A DNA stretch of 64,000 nt, from contig NZ_JANYMP010000011.1 in assembly GCF_025061645.1 (NCBI RefSeq), forward strand, positions 186,001 through 250,000, in the 5' to 3' direction. The notes beneath the pieces were generated by a model that saw only the letters and a list, made by a program, of their open reading frames with translations, did not search any database and was not told where the DNA came from. Origin of the DNA: Umezawaea endophytica (GTDB lineage: Bacteria > Actinomycetota > Actinomycetes > Mycobacteriales > Pseudonocardiaceae). Shown one piece after another: positions 19,842 to 28,699 of the stretch. The first letter of the stretch is position 1; each line of letters starts with the position of its first letter. The translations under genes were made by a program, and so were the position numbers.

Positions 19842-19982
19842 TGCGCGTCACAGGGTGCGGGTGGGCCGGGCCTCCCGGCGAGTCCGCGCCACCTCTCGCC
19901 GACGAGCTTGGTACCCACCGCGTGGAGACGGGTACCCTCTGTCTTGGGGAACCTCACAGGGCATTCACATCGGGGAGGCGGC

Positions 19983-20231
19983 ATGGCTCTCGCAAGGCGC
20001 GCAGCCGCTGTGCTTCCGCTCTTCGGAGCGGTCGCCACGGCCGTGGCCCTGACCGGCGCGGCCTTTTTCACCGTCGCCCAGGCCGGCTGCCACGATTCCG
20101 GGCACTTCGAACAGCGGAACGGCACGCTCCAGTTCGTCGGCGGTTGCGTCGACGGCCAGGACCTGCCAGCGGTGCCGAAGACCGAGAACGCGCAGTACAG
20201 CCTGCCCGGCGACAACCTGGTCAAGCCCTAG
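19983..20231 (+). CDS. Small secreted protein with one Cys pair
   Basis: An 82-residue protein. A Sec signal (MALARRAAAVLPLFGAVATA then a hydrophobic core ending around TVAQA) is followed by a mature domain of about 45 residues with two Cys, in GCHDSG and VGGCVDGQ, which may form one disulfide. The C-terminal part is Pro/Asn-rich (LPAVPKTENAQYSLPGDN). GGGGAGG at 19972-19978 fits the ATG; an upstream in-frame start would lack the signal. I do not recognise the family. It is followed by a strong terminator. Confidence 0.68.
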   Translation: MALARRAAAVLPLFGAVATAVALTGAAFFTVAQAGCHDSGHFEQRNGTLQFVGGCVDGQDLPAVPKTENAQYSLPGDNLVKP

Positions 20232-20242
20232 GCGTCACGACG

Positions 20243-20279
20243 GCGAAGGCCCCCGCTCCGGTGGAGCGGGGGCCTTCGC
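20243..20279. terminator. Strong hairpin terminator between convergent genes
   Basis: A perfect 17-bp stem (gcgaaggcccccgctcc) with a 3-base loop lies between the small secreted-protein gene and metB, which converge. Confidence 0.82.
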
Positions 20280-20290
20280 GGTGCACGAGG

Positions 20291-21445
20291 TCAGCCCAGC
20301 GCGGTGACCAGGTCGGCGACGAGGTCGTCGCCAGCCTCGATGCCGACGGAGACGCGGACCAGGTCCGACGGCACCTCCAGCAGCGAGCCCTCGGTGCTGG
20401 CGTGGGTCATCTTGCCGGGGTGCTCGATCAGCGACTCGACACCGCCGAGCGACTCGGCCAGCGTGAACAGCTTGGTGCGCGCGCACACGTCCAGCGCGGC
20501 CTGCTCGCCGCCGTGGACGGTGAACGAGATCATCCCGCCGAACCGGCGCATCTGCTTCGACGCCAGCTCGTGGCCGGGGTGCTCCGGCAGGCCGGGGTAG
20601 AGCACGGACTTGACCTTCGGGTGCTTCAGCAGCGCCTGGACGACCAGTTCGGCGTTGTCCGAGTGCTTCTCCATGCGGAGTTCGAGGGTCTTGATGCCGC
20701 GCAGCGTCAGCCATGAGTCAAACGGGCTGGCGACCGCGCCAGCGCCGTTCTGGAGGAAGCCGAACTGGGCGTCCAGCTCGTCGTCCGACGTGATGAGCGC
20801 GCCGCCGACGACGTCGGAGTGGCCGCCGATGTACTTGGTCGTGGAGTGCATGACCACGTCGGCGCCGAGACCGAGCGGGCTCTGGAGGTACGGGGACGCG
20901 AAGGTGTTGTCCACCACGAGCAGCGCGCCCGCGGAGTGCGCGATCTGGGACAGGCCCGCGATGTCCGCGATGTTCAGCAGCGGGTTCGTTGGCGTCTCGA
21001 TCCAGATCACCTTGGTGTTGGGGCGGACCGCGGCGCGAACGGCGTCCACATCGGACAGCTCGACGGGCGTGTGCTCGACACCCCAGTGGCCGAGCACCTT
21101 GTCGATCAGGCGGAACGTGCCGCCGTAGGCGTCGTTCGGGATGAGGATGTGGTCGCCGGGGCGCAGCATCGCGCGGAGGGCCGCGTCGGTCGCTCCCATG
21201 CCGGACGCGAAGGCGCGGGCGTGCCTGCCGCCCTCCAGGGAGGCGAGGCACTCCTGGAGGGCCGCCCTGGTCGGGTTGCCGGTGCGGGAGTACTCGTACC
21301 CGCCGCGCATGCCCCCGACGCCGTCCTGCGCGTAGGTGGAGGTCGCGTGGATGGGCGGGATCACCGAGCCGGTGGTCGGGTCGGGGTCCTGACCCGCGTG
21401 GATTGCCCTGGTCGCGAAGCCGTAGTGGGCGGAGCTGTCCGTCAT
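20291..21445 (-). CDS. metB: Cystathionine gamma-synthase / gamma-lyase (PLP, Cys/Met metabolism)
   Basis: A 384-residue fold-type I PLP enzyme. The PLP Lys is in VVMHSTTKYIGGHSD; phosphate and substrate residues are in EYSRTGNPTR, FASGMGATDA and IWIETPTNP, all hallmarks of the Cys/Met metabolism family. M. tuberculosis Rv1079 (metB) is in the same place, next to pra and cbs. The pair cbs-metB can run reverse transsulfuration (homocysteine to cysteine), while the synthase reaction makes cystathionine from an acylhomoserine and cysteine. Sequence alone does not decide the main direction. Confidence 0.92.
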   Translation of the reverse strand: MTDSSAHYGFATRAIHAGQDPDPTTGSVIPPIHATSTYAQDGVGGMRGGYEYSRTGNPTRAALQECLASLEGGRHARAFASGMGATDAALRAMLRPGDHILIPNDAYGGTFRLIDKVLGHWGVEHTPVELSDVDAVRAAVRPNTKVIWIETPTNPLLNIADIAGLSQIAHSAGALLVVDNTFASPYLQSPLGLGADVVMHSTTKYIGGHSDVVGGALITSDDELDAQFGFLQNGAGAVASPFDSWLTLRGIKTLELRMEKHSDNAELVVQALLKHPKVKSVLYPGLPEHPGHELASKQMRRFGGMISFTVHGGEQAALDVCARTKLFTLAESLGGVESLIEHPGKMTHASTEGSLLEVPSDLVRVSVGIEAGDDLVADLVTALG

Positions 21446-21571
21446 GACTAGAGCGTACGGGTGAGTTCGGACGCGTTCGAAAGCACGAGGTCCAGCGCCC
21501 AGGACTCGGGAACCGCCTGGTGGGGATCCGTTCCCCCGACCAGCCGGAGCAACGCGCCCGTGCTTCGGTCC

Positions 21572-21619
21572 CGAACGGACGAGGGGCCCCCGACCACCGG
21601 CCGGGAGCCCCTCGTTCGA
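21572..21619 (-). terminator. Hairpin downstream of the Pra-like gene
   Basis: The imperfect arms cgaacggacgaggggc and gcccctcgttcg (with a bulge) form a GC-rich stem just after the stop of the RDD protein gene and before metB, so it partly separates the two. Confidence 0.5.
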
Positions 21620-21628
21620 GTCAGTCCG

Positions 21629-22753
21629 TCACCACTGCTGGGGCGGCTGCTGCTGGCCGTAACCCTGCTGCGGGGGCTGCTGCCCGTAGCCCTGCTGGGG
21701 CTGCTGGCCGTAACCCGGCTGCTGCTGCGGCTGCTGGCCGTAGCCGTAGGGCTGGCCACCGGTACCGGGGTACTGGGCGGGAGCGGCCGAGCCGTCGGCC
21801 ATGACCACGACGGTGTTCATGATCTTGTCGGCCCAGGTCTGCTTCTTGGCCTCCCACAGCGGGGCGAGGTAGCCGATGCCGCAGGCCGCGCCGTCGATGA
21901 AGTGGCAGAGCTGCCGGACGAAGGCGTTGCCGAAGCCGACCGGCTGACCGGTTTGCTCGCTGATCAGCTTGATCTTCGCGACCCGCTTGCCGAACGTCTG
22001 GCCGGTCGTGCCCTGGAGGTAGCCAGAGTTGTACACCTGGTAACCGATGATCCCCAGGTACCCGAGACCACCCACGGCGAGCGCGATTCCGGGGTCGACG
22101 CTGGTGGCGACCACGAAGACCAGCAGGTAGAACACGACGACCGGGGCCACGTAGTCGATCAGGCCCGCGATGGCGCGCGAGCCCCACTCGGCGTAGTTGC
22201 CCGCCGGGGCGCCGTACCCGGCCTGACCGGGGTAGCCGGCCTGCGCGCCGCCCCAGGCCTGCTGCGGCTGGCCGTACTGGCCGGGCTGCTGCTGAGCGCC
22301 CCACGGCTGCTGCTGGGGCTGCCCGTAGGGCTGCTGCGGCGGCTGGCCGTAGGGGTTCGACGGCGGCGGCTGCTGGCCGTACGGCTGCTGCCCGTAGGGC
22401 TGGGCGGGCTGGCCGTACGGGTTCGACGGCGGCTGGCCGAACTGGCCCGGCTGCTGGCCGTACGCGGGCGGCTGCTGGGCGGGGAACCCGCCGGAGCCGG
22501 TCTGCGGCGGCTGGCCGAACGGGTTCGACTGCGGCGGCTGCTGGCCCTGACCGGACACGACCTGCGTCGCGTCCGAGTTCGGCTGCTGCCCCTGGCCGGG
22601 GGTGACGACCTGGGTCGCGTCCGAGGTCGGGAACGCCGGGGGCTGTCCGCCGCTCGGCACCACCTGCGTCGCGTCGGCGCTGGGAGCCTGCCCCTGGCTC
22701 TCCTGTGGTTGGCCGCCTTGGTTCTGGCCTTCTGGCGGCTGCGGAGCGTTCAT
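21629..22753 (-). CDS. RDD-domain membrane protein with Pra-like low-complexity arms
   Basis: A 374-residue protein. Residues 1-50 carry three DATQVV motifs. Residues 50-190 are Gln/Gly/Pro/Tyr-rich with YGQQP and NPYGQPP repeats. An RDD membrane domain follows (WGSRAIAGLIDYVAPVVVFY, then a second and third hydrophobic helix and GKRVAKIKLISEQTGQPVGF). The C-terminus (about 40 residues) is again YGQQP-rich. It corresponds in position and design to M. tuberculosis Rv1078 (pra, proline-rich antigen) between metB and cbs. TQVV fits the pThr-x-x-Val pattern bound by FHA domains, so Ser/Thr-kinase control is likely (inference). Function unknown. Start at 22753 is chosen because the upstream extension overlaps the promoter. 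Confidence 0.87.
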   Translation of the reverse strand: MNAPQPPEGQNQGGQPQESQGQAPSADATQVVPSGGQPPAFPTSDATQVVTPGQGQQPNSDATQVVSGQGQQPPQSNPFGQPPQTGSGGFPAQQPPAYGQQPGQFGQPPSNPYGQPAQPYGQQPYGQQPPPSNPYGQPPQQPYGQPQQQPWGAQQQPGQYGQPQQAWGGAQAGYPGQAGYGAPAGNYAEWGSRAIAGLIDYVAPVVVFYLLVFVVATSVDPGIALAVGGLGYLGIIGYQVYNSGYLQGTTGQTFGKRVAKIKLISEQTGQPVGFGNAFVRQLCHFIDGAACGIGYLAPLWEAKKQTWADKIMNTVVVMADGSAAPAQYPGTGGQPYGYGQQPQQQPGYGQQPQQGYGQQPPQQGYGQQQPPQQW

Positions 22754-22868
22754 CGGAGTGTCCAGCCCCTTTGTTCGGGTCGCGCTTACGGGTCGGGTCC
22801 AGGTCACGCTAGCGGATCGACCACGACCGGCCACCGGCAACCGGTGAACGCGCCGCGGAACGCCCCGC

Positions 22869-24239
22869 TCAGCGTCCGGCGAGGAAACCCAGGATGTCCT
22901 GCCGGGTAACGACGCCCGCGGGCTTGCCGTCGTCCAGCACCAGTGCACCGTCCGCATGGGACAGTGCCTTCATCGCCACGCCGACCGACTCGCCCGCTCC
23001 GATCGTCGGCAGCGGGGCCGACATGTGCTTCTCCAGCGTGTCGGCGAGCTGGGCCTTGCCGGTGAACAGCGCCTCCAGCAGGTCGCGCTCGTTGACCGCT
23101 CCCGCGACCTCGGCGGCCATGACGGGCGGCTCGGCGTTGACGACGGGCATCTGCGAGACGCCGTACTCGCGCAGGATCGCGACCGCTTCCGCGACCGTCT
23201 CCTTGGGGTGGCCGTGGACCAGGTCCGGGATGTGGCCGTCCTTGCGCCGCAGCACGTCGCCGACGGTCGCGCCGGACGAGTCGGGCGGCAGGAAGCCGTA
23301 GGACGACATCCACTGGTCGTTGAAGACCTTCGACAGGTAGCCGCGGCCGCCGTCGGGCAGCAGCACGACCACGACGTCGTCCGGGCCGCAGCTCCGCGCG
23401 ACCTTCAGCGCCGCCGCGGCGGCCATGCCGCAAGAGCCGCCGACGAGCAGGCCCTCCTCACGGGCGAGGCGCCGGGTGACGGAGAACGAGTCGGCGTCGG
23501 ACACGGCGACGATCTCGTCGCAGATGTCGCGGTCGTACGCGTCCGGCCAGAAGTCCTCGCCGACGCCCTCGACGAGGTACGGGCGGCCGGTGCCACCGGA
23601 GTACACGGAGCCCTCGGGGTCCGCGCCGATGATCTTCACCTTGCCGCCGGACACCTCCTTGAGGTACCTGCCGGTGCCCGAGATCGTGCCGCCGGTGCCG
23701 ACGCCCGCGACGAAGTGCGTGATCCGCCCCTCCGTCTGGCGCCAGATCTCCGGGCCGGTGGAGTGGTAGTGGCTCAGCGGGTTCTGCGGGTTCGAGTACT
23801 GGTCCGGCTTCCACGCGCCGGGGATCTCGCGCACCAGGCGGTCCGACACGTTGTAGTAGGAGTCCGGGTGCTCCGGGGCGACCGCCGTCGGGCACACCAC
23901 GACCTCGGCGCCGTACGCCTTCAGCACGTTGCGCTTGTCCTCGCTGACCTTGTCCGGGCAGACGAAGACGCACTTGTAGCCGCGGCGCTGCGCGACGAGC
24001 GCCAGGCCGACGCCGGTGTTGCCGGACGTGGGCTCGACGATCGTGCCGCCGGGCCGCAGCTCACCGGAGGCCTCGGCCGCCTCCACCATGCGCAGCGCGA
24101 TGCGGTCCTTCACGCTCCCGCCGGGGTTCAGGTACTCGACCTTGGCGAGCACCAGCGGCGCCGCGCCCTCCGTGATCGAGTTCAACTTCACCAGCGGCGT
24201 GTTGCCAACCAGGTCGACGACGTGCTCGACGTACTCCAC
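22869..24239 (-). CDS. cbs: Cystathionine beta-synthase with C-terminal CBS pair
   Basis: A 456-residue protein. The PLP domain (1-320) has the Schiff-base Lys in LNPGGSVKDRIALRM, the phosphate loop GGTIVEPTSGNTGVGLAL and VGGSCGMAAAAAL. Two CBS modules (about 335-456) begin at VLRRKDGHIPDLVHG and end AGVVTRQDILGFLAGR; they are expected to regulate activity by a nucleotide or SAM. It condenses serine with homocysteine. The GTG at 24239 encodes VEYVEHVVDLVG, the usual family start. M. tuberculosis Rv1077 is syntenic. Confidence 0.94.
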   Translation of the reverse strand: MEYVEHVVDLVGNTPLVKLNSITEGAAPLVLAKVEYLNPGGSVKDRIALRMVEAAEASGELRPGGTIVEPTSGNTGVGLALVAQRRGYKCVFVCPDKVSEDKRNVLKAYGAEVVVCPTAVAPEHPDSYYNVSDRLVREIPGAWKPDQYSNPQNPLSHYHSTGPEIWRQTEGRITHFVAGVGTGGTISGTGRYLKEVSGGKVKIIGADPEGSVYSGGTGRPYLVEGVGEDFWPDAYDRDICDEIVAVSDADSFSVTRRLAREEGLLVGGSCGMAAAAALKVARSCGPDDVVVVLLPDGGRGYLSKVFNDQWMSSYGFLPPDSSGATVGDVLRRKDGHIPDLVHGHPKETVAEAVAILREYGVSQMPVVNAEPPVMAAEVAGAVNERDLLEALFTGKAQLADTLEKHMSAPLPTIGAGESVGVAMKALSHADGALVLDDGKPAGVVTRQDILGFLAGR

Positions 24240-24483
24240 CGGGAGAGTCCTTTCCCACTTCGCGAGATGACCGGCGAAGCGTAACTCGACCTCGCGGTTC
24301 GGGTGGCCGGTGGACGACCACCCGGCCGACCGGGCGACCGGAACGGGTGGTCACCCGGATGGACCGGTGGTGGATCTTTCGGCATCGTGAAAGCACGGCG
24401 GTCTTCGTCACGAGTGGTGGCCCGGCTGAACAGGCGTTAACTAGGGTGAATCGACACGCTGCGGTGAACAAAGGAGTTCCGTA

Positions 24484-25704
24484 ATGCCTGAGGCCGTCAT
24501 CGTCTCCGCCGCCCGATCCCCCATCGGCCGCGCGGGCAAGGGTTCGCTGAAGGACATCCGCGGCGACGACCTGACCGTGCAGATGGTCAAGGCCGCGCTC
24601 GCGAAGGTCCCGGAACTCGACCCGTCCACCATCGACGACCTGATGCTCGGCTGCGGCCTCCCCGGCGGCGAGCAGGGCTTCAACATGGGCCGCGTGGTCT
24701 CCGTGCTCGCGGGCTACGACCAGGTCCCCGGCACGACCGTGACCAGGTACTGCGCGTCCAGCGTCCAGACCACCCGGATGGCGCTGCACGCCATCAAGGC
24801 CGGCGAGGGCGACGTGTTCATCAGCGCGGGCGTCGAGACCGTGTCGAGCTTCGCGCGCGGCAACTCCGACGGCTGGCCCGACACTCACAACCCGGTGTTC
24901 GCCGAAGCCGAGGCGCGGACCGTCGCGACCGCCGAGGCCGGTGCCGACTCCTGGACCGACCCGCGCGCGGCGGGCCTGGTGCCGGACATCTACATCTCCA
25001 TGGGCCAGACCGCCGAGAACCTGGCGTGGGCCAAGGGCATCTCCCGCGAGGAGATGGACCAGTTCGGCGTGCGCTCGCAGAACCTCGCGGAGAAGGCCAT
25101 CGCGAATGGTTTCTGGGCTCGGGAGATCACGCCTGTGACGTTGCCGGACGGGACTGTGGTGTCCGCCGATGACGGTCCTCGGGCTGGTGTGACGTTGGAC
25201 GGGGTGGCTGGGCTCAAGCCGGTGTTCCGGCCGAACGGGAAGGTCACCGCGGGGAACTGCTGTCCGCTGAACGACGGGGCGGCGGCTTTGGTGATCATGA
25301 GTGATGTGAAGGCCCGTGAGTTGGGGATCACGCCGTTGGCCCGGATCGTGTCGACCGGGGTGTCCGGGTTGTCGCCGGAGATCATGGGGCTTGGGCCGGT
25401 GGAGGCTTCTCGGCGGGCTCTGGCGTTGGCCGGGATGTCTGTTGGGGATATTGATCTTGTGGAGATCAATGAGGCGTTCGCGGCGCAGGTCATCCCGTCT
25501 TATCAGGAGCTGGGGATCGATCTGGATCGGTTGAACGTGAACGGTGGGGCCATTGCTGTTGGGCATCCGTTTGGGATGACGGGGGCTCGGATCACGACCA
25601 CGTTGATCAACTCGTTGTCGTTCCACGACAAGCAGTTCGGGTTGGAGACGATGTGCGTTGGTGGTGGGCAGGGGATGGCGATGGTGTTGGAGAGGTTGAG
25701 CTAG
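24484..25704 (+). CDS. Acetyl-CoA acyltransferase (thiolase, FadA type)
   Basis: A 406-residue thiolase. The nucleophile is Cys in [11 protein letters not shown], the His is in [12 protein letters not shown], and the second Cys is in MCVGGGQGM near the end; INEAFAAQ is also clear. It cleaves 3-oxoacyl-CoA or forms acetoacetyl-CoA. It matches the position of M. tuberculosis Rv1074c (fadA3). GGAGTTCC supports the ATG. Oddity: codons are almost purely G/C-ending up to about 25,090, then suddenly include many T-ending and GGG/TTG codons to the stop, although the protein motifs stay intact. Confidence 0.92.
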   Translation: MPEAVIVSAARSPIGRAGKGSLKDIRGDDLTVQMVKAALAKVPELDPSTIDDLMLGCGLPGGEQGFNMGRVVSVLAGYDQVPGTTVTRYCASSVQTTRMALHAIKAGEGDVFISAGVETVSSFARGNSDGWPDTHNPVFAEAEARTVATAEAGADSWTDPRAAGLVPDIYISMGQTAENLAWAKGISREEMDQFGVRSQNLAEKAIANGFWAREITPVTLPDGTVVSADDGPRAGVTLDGVAGLKPVFRPNGKVTAGNCCPLNDGAAALVIMSDVKARELGITPLARIVSTGVSGLSPEIMGLGPVEASRRALALAGMSVGDIDLVEINEAFAAQVIPSYQELGIDLDRLNVNGGAIAVGHPFGMTGARITTTLINSLSFHDKQFGLETMCVGGGQGMAMVLERLS

Positions 25705-25755
25705 CTCGGTTGGGTCGTCAGGCGCTGGGTTCGCTCTGTGTGATCGGTGACCCTG

Positions 25756-25797
25756 AAGGGGACGGCTGCTGCTCCGTTGCGGTGGTCGTCCCCTTTT
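25756..25797 (+). terminator. Thiolase terminator
   Basis: A 9-bp stem (aaggggacg / cgtcccctt) with a 22-base loop runs into TTTT, 52 bases after the thiolase stop. Confidence 0.65.
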
Positions 25798-25824
25798 GCG
25801 CGTCATCGAGAAGGGGGTGGGGTG

Positions 25825-25844
25825 TCCCTACCTGGGAGTAGGGA
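25825..25844 (+). promoter_or_regulatory. Hairpin overlapping a ribosome-binding site
   Basis: TCCCTAC and GTAGGGA form a perfect 7-bp stem with a 6-base loop. The right arm includes the first part of the GGGAGG ribosome site of the zinc-finger-like gene. Confidence 0.4.
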
Positions 25845-25854
25845 GGCTCAGACG

Positions 25855-26070
25855 ATGCCGTACGTGTGGTGGCACAGCGGGTACGACTTCTTGTGCCATG
25901 CGTTCAGGGTTGAGCAGGTTGGTGGAGGTCGGGGGTTCTTCGAGGCCGCTTGTGAGCACAGCGTGCCTGTGGAGAGGGTGGAGAGGGAGCAGCGTGGGCA
26001 TTTGTGCGTGTCTTGCCTGATCAGGGTGGGGGATGCGTTGCCTGATGATGGGGGTGGGTGGAGGGGGTGA
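25855..26070 (+). CDS. Small zinc-finger-like protein
   Basis: A 71-residue protein with His/Cys spacing suggestive of a zinc-binding fold: WWHSGYDFLCHAF, then EAACEHSVPVERV, then HLCVSCLIRVG. The pattern resembles short Pseudonocardiaceae proteins that read H...AACG..VPV...C..C. GGGAGG at 25841-25846 fits the ATG at 25855. That ribosome site is partly inside a 7-bp hairpin (25825-25844), so translation may be tuned. Codon use is less G/C-biased than in neighbours. Function is unknown. Confidence 0.6.
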   Translation: MPYVWWHSGYDFLCHAFRVEQVGGGRGFFEAACEHSVPVERVEREQRGHLCVSCLIRVGDALPDDGGGWRG

Positions 26071-26110
26071 GTGGTGGGTGGCTCTTGGCTCGCCGCGGTT
26101 GCGTTGGGGG

Positions 26111-26228
26111 GTGTTCGATTTGACTTGGGGCCCCTAGATTTGCCCCTTCGTCGGACAATAAAGGGCAGAGGTGAAGCTGCCGTCCGACGCGAGTTTAAGG
26201 GGCAAATCCCCCAAGTAAAATCGAACAC
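26111..26228. repeat. 118-bp long inverted repeat with a second nested stem
   Basis: The outer arms (26111-26148 and 26197-26228) begin gtgttcgattt and end aaatcgaacac. They pair with one mismatch and a 6-base bulge. Directly inside is a perfect 8-bp stem, CGTCGGAC/GTCCGACG (26149-26156, 26182-26189). The element is AT-richer than its surroundings and lies between two convergent genes. It could be a MITE-like remnant or an elaborate bidirectional terminator. I see no clear target-site duplication. Confidence 0.7.
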
Positions 26229-26297
26229 GGTTGGGTGCTGGTGTCGCGTGCCGTCGTGTTTCCGCTGGTCAAGGGAAAGACAAGGGCATGAAGAACG

Positions 26298-26335
26298 AAG
26301 AAGGGCGCCCGACCGTGTGGTCGGGCGCCCTTCTT
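26298..26335 (-). terminator. Terminator of the YccA-like gene
   Basis: A perfect 17-bp stem (aagaagggcgcccgacc) with a 4-base loop lies 20 bases past the stop of the Bax-inhibitor-like gene, reading on the minus strand. Confidence 0.85.
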
Positions 26336-26355
26336 GTGGAGCGTGTGTGTACCTG

Positions 26356-27147
26356 TCAGTCCGAGTTGAAGTAGGACAGCAGGCGCAGGATCTCCAGGTA
26401 GAGCCAGACCAGGGTTACGGTCAGGCCGAAGGCGACCCTCCAGGCGAATACCGCCGGTACGCCTGCGCGGATTGCTTCGTCTGCCGCGTCGAAGTCCAGC
26501 AGGAAGCTGAACGCGGCGATGCCGATGCAGACCAGGCTGAAGATGATGGCGATGGTGCCGCCGTCGCGCAGGCCAAGGCCGCCCGGCGTGAGGAAGCCCG
26601 CTACCAGGTTGGCCAGCATGAGCACCGCTACGCCGATGACGGCGCCGGTGATCCACTTGGTCAGCTTGGGCGTGACTTTCACGGCGCCGGTCTTGTAGAC
26701 GACCAGCATGCCGATGAACACGCCGATGGTGCCGATGATCGCTTGGATCACGATCGAGCTGCCGTTGCTGAACGCGCGGCCGATCAAGAAGCTGACGGCG
26801 CCGAGGAAGACGCCCTCCACCGCCGCGTAGGCCAGCACGAGCGCCGGGCTCGGCTTCTTCTTGAAGATGTTGACCAGGGCCAACACGAAACCGATGATCA
26901 TCGCCGGCAACGCGAGGGCCACGGCCTCCATCACGTACGTGATGGTGCCCGCGATCAAGAGCACGGCCAGGGTCGCGCCGGTCTTGGTGACCACGTCGTC
27001 GATCGTCATCGGGCGGTTGGCCGCCGATGGGGGTGCAGGGTCGTAGCCGGGGCCCGCTTGCTGCGGCGGCTGACCGAAGCCTGCGTAGTTGTTCCCGTAA
27101 CCGCCGGTCGGCAGGTTGCGGAAAGCGGGGTTGCTGGTGGTACGCAC
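26356..27147 (-). CDS. Bax inhibitor-1/YccA-family membrane protein
   Basis: A 263-residue protein. A flexible Gly/Pro/Tyr-rich N-terminus of about 45 residues precedes seven hydrophobic helices. The C-terminal FDAADEAIRAGVPAVFAWRV contains the paired acidic residues of the family's proposed pH/ion switch. The start is the GTG at 27147, five bases after GGAGG on the minus strand; a longer open frame lacks a good ribosome site. M. tuberculosis Rv1072 is the syntenic homologue. Family members act in membrane-protein quality control or ion leak; the exact role here is unknown. Confidence 0.88.
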   Translation of the reverse strand: MRTTSNPAFRNLPTGGYGNNYAGFGQPPQQAGPGYDPAPPSAANRPMTIDDVVTKTGATLAVLLIAGTITYVMEAVALALPAMIIGFVLALVNIFKKKPSPALVLAYAAVEGVFLGAVSFLIGRAFSNGSSIVIQAIIGTIGVFIGMLVVYKTGAVKVTPKLTKWITGAVIGVAVLMLANLVAGFLTPGGLGLRDGGTIAIIFSLVCIGIAAFSFLLDFDAADEAIRAGVPAVFAWRVAFGLTVTLVWLYLEILRLLSYFNSD

Positions 27148-27356
27148 CTCGTCCTCCTGTGGCGTGCTGACGCCGTCACGGGGTTCAACGACCACACGAG
27201 TCGATCGGTTCCCGTCGGGTAAAAGTGACTTTACCTGGACTGTCGATCTCGGCACCTGGTTATCCCCCCGGCGGGACGTAACGATCGACACAGCCCGGAG
27301 AAGTTGATCGTGATCTGGACGCAACCAGCGGCAGGGGACCGCCGTCTTTACCTGTC

Positions 27357-28517
27357 GTGGCGTGGAAACAGAAGCGGCTGGGCTGGGTGACGATCGGTGT
27401 GGCGCTCGGGGTCACCGTGGCGGTGCTGGTCACCCTCGGCGGGCCTCACCAGGAGCAGCAGCCCGACCCGGTGTCGGCGGGCCTGCCCGCGCCGCAGCGG
27501 CAGCCGGTCGTGAGCGGGCCCGTGCCCGAGGTGCCCGCACCGGCCGAACCGCGCGCCGACTGGATGCGCAAGCTGGGCCCGAACGAGAAGCCGCCGCAGT
27601 TCGTCATGTTCTCGTTCGACGGCGCCGCGTCCAAGGAGCACTGGGACCGCGTCCTCCCCATCACCCGGCAGGCGAAGGCGCACGTCACGGGCCTCCTGTC
27701 GGGCGTCTACATGATGAGCGACGACCAGGGCGACGACTACACCGGTCCGGGCCACGACCGGGGCTTCTCGTCGATCGGGTTCGGCGGGACCAGGCAGGAC
27801 ATCACCCAGCGCATCGAGTACCTGAACGACGTCATCGCCTCCGGGCACGAGATCGGCACCCACTACAACGGGCACTTCTGCCAGGGCACCGAGCCCAGCG
27901 TCGGCACCTGGAGCACCGAGCAGTGGAACGACGAGATGGACCAGTTCTTCTCGATCGTCGAGAAGTCCCGCGCCAAGGGGTTCCAGCTCGACCCGAAGAA
28001 CGTCCGGGGCGGTCGGACCCCCTGCCTGGAGGCCGACTGGAAGGCCGCGTTCCCGGCCATGAAGGCGCACGGGCTCGTCTACGACACCAGCCACGTCAGC
28101 CTCGGCGTCACCTGGCCGACGGTCATCGACGGGGTCTACGAGTTCCCCCTGCCCGAGGTGCGGGTGCCCGCGTTGAACCGGCAGGCGGTGATGATGGACT
28201 TCAACCTCTGGTACGCGCTGAACGGCGCCAAGGAGGAGCCGGAGAAGGCCGCCGAGTTCACCGCCGTGGTGGTCGAGACCTACTGGTCCGTGTACCGGGC
28301 CGCCTTCAACGGGAACCGGGCGCCGCTGACCATCGGCAACCACTTCAACGAGTGGGCCGGGGGCGCGTTCAGCGCCGCCGTCGAGCAGTTCATGGGCGAG
28401 GTCTGCGTGCAGAAGGACACCGTGTGCGCCACCTACACCGAGGTCATCCAGTGGATGCAGCTCCAGGACCCGCAGATCCTGGCGCAGCTCCGCAGCTTCC
28501 CGGCGGCGCGGAACTAG
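27357..28517 (+). CDS. Secreted polysaccharide-deacetylase-like protein
   Basis: A 386-residue protein with an N-terminal anchor or signal (KRLGWVTIGVALGVTVAVLV), a Pro/Gln-rich linker to residue about 70, then a NodB-type domain: FVMFSFDGAASKEHW gives the first Asp and SGHEIGTHYNGHF the metal His pair. MDFNLWYALNGA and PLTIGNHFNEW follow; the latter may supply the later catalytic His. Probable substrates are acetylated cell-wall or environmental glycans, not specified by sequence. GTG start with weak ribosome site. It is divergent from the YccA gene and 182 bases upstream of pqqA. Confidence 0.78.
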   Translation: MAWKQKRLGWVTIGVALGVTVAVLVTLGGPHQEQQPDPVSAGLPAPQRQPVVSGPVPEVPAPAEPRADWMRKLGPNEKPPQFVMFSFDGAASKEHWDRVLPITRQAKAHVTGLLSGVYMMSDDQGDDYTGPGHDRGFSSIGFGGTRQDITQRIEYLNDVIASGHEIGTHYNGHFCQGTEPSVGTWSTEQWNDEMDQFFSIVEKSRAKGFQLDPKNVRGGRTPCLEADWKAAFPAMKAHGLVYDTSHVSLGVTWPTVIDGVYEFPLPEVRVPALNRQAVMMDFNLWYALNGAKEEPEKAAEFTAVVVETYWSVYRAAFNGNRAPLTIGNHFNEWAGGAFSAAVEQFMGEVCVQKDTVCATYTEVIQWMQLQDPQILAQLRSFPAARN

Positions 28518-28699
28518 GGACGCGCCACCCGGTCATCGGGTGAGCTGTCCCGGTCATCGTCCACGGGTCCTCTTCCTGACCGGAAAGCCCTGTATTTCGG
28601 AAACAATCCTTCCCAACTGGGGCTGACACCTCGGACGACCTACGGTGAGGTCATCCGCCGCGCGGCCACGGTGCTCGACCCGACCCGAGGAGTGCGCAC

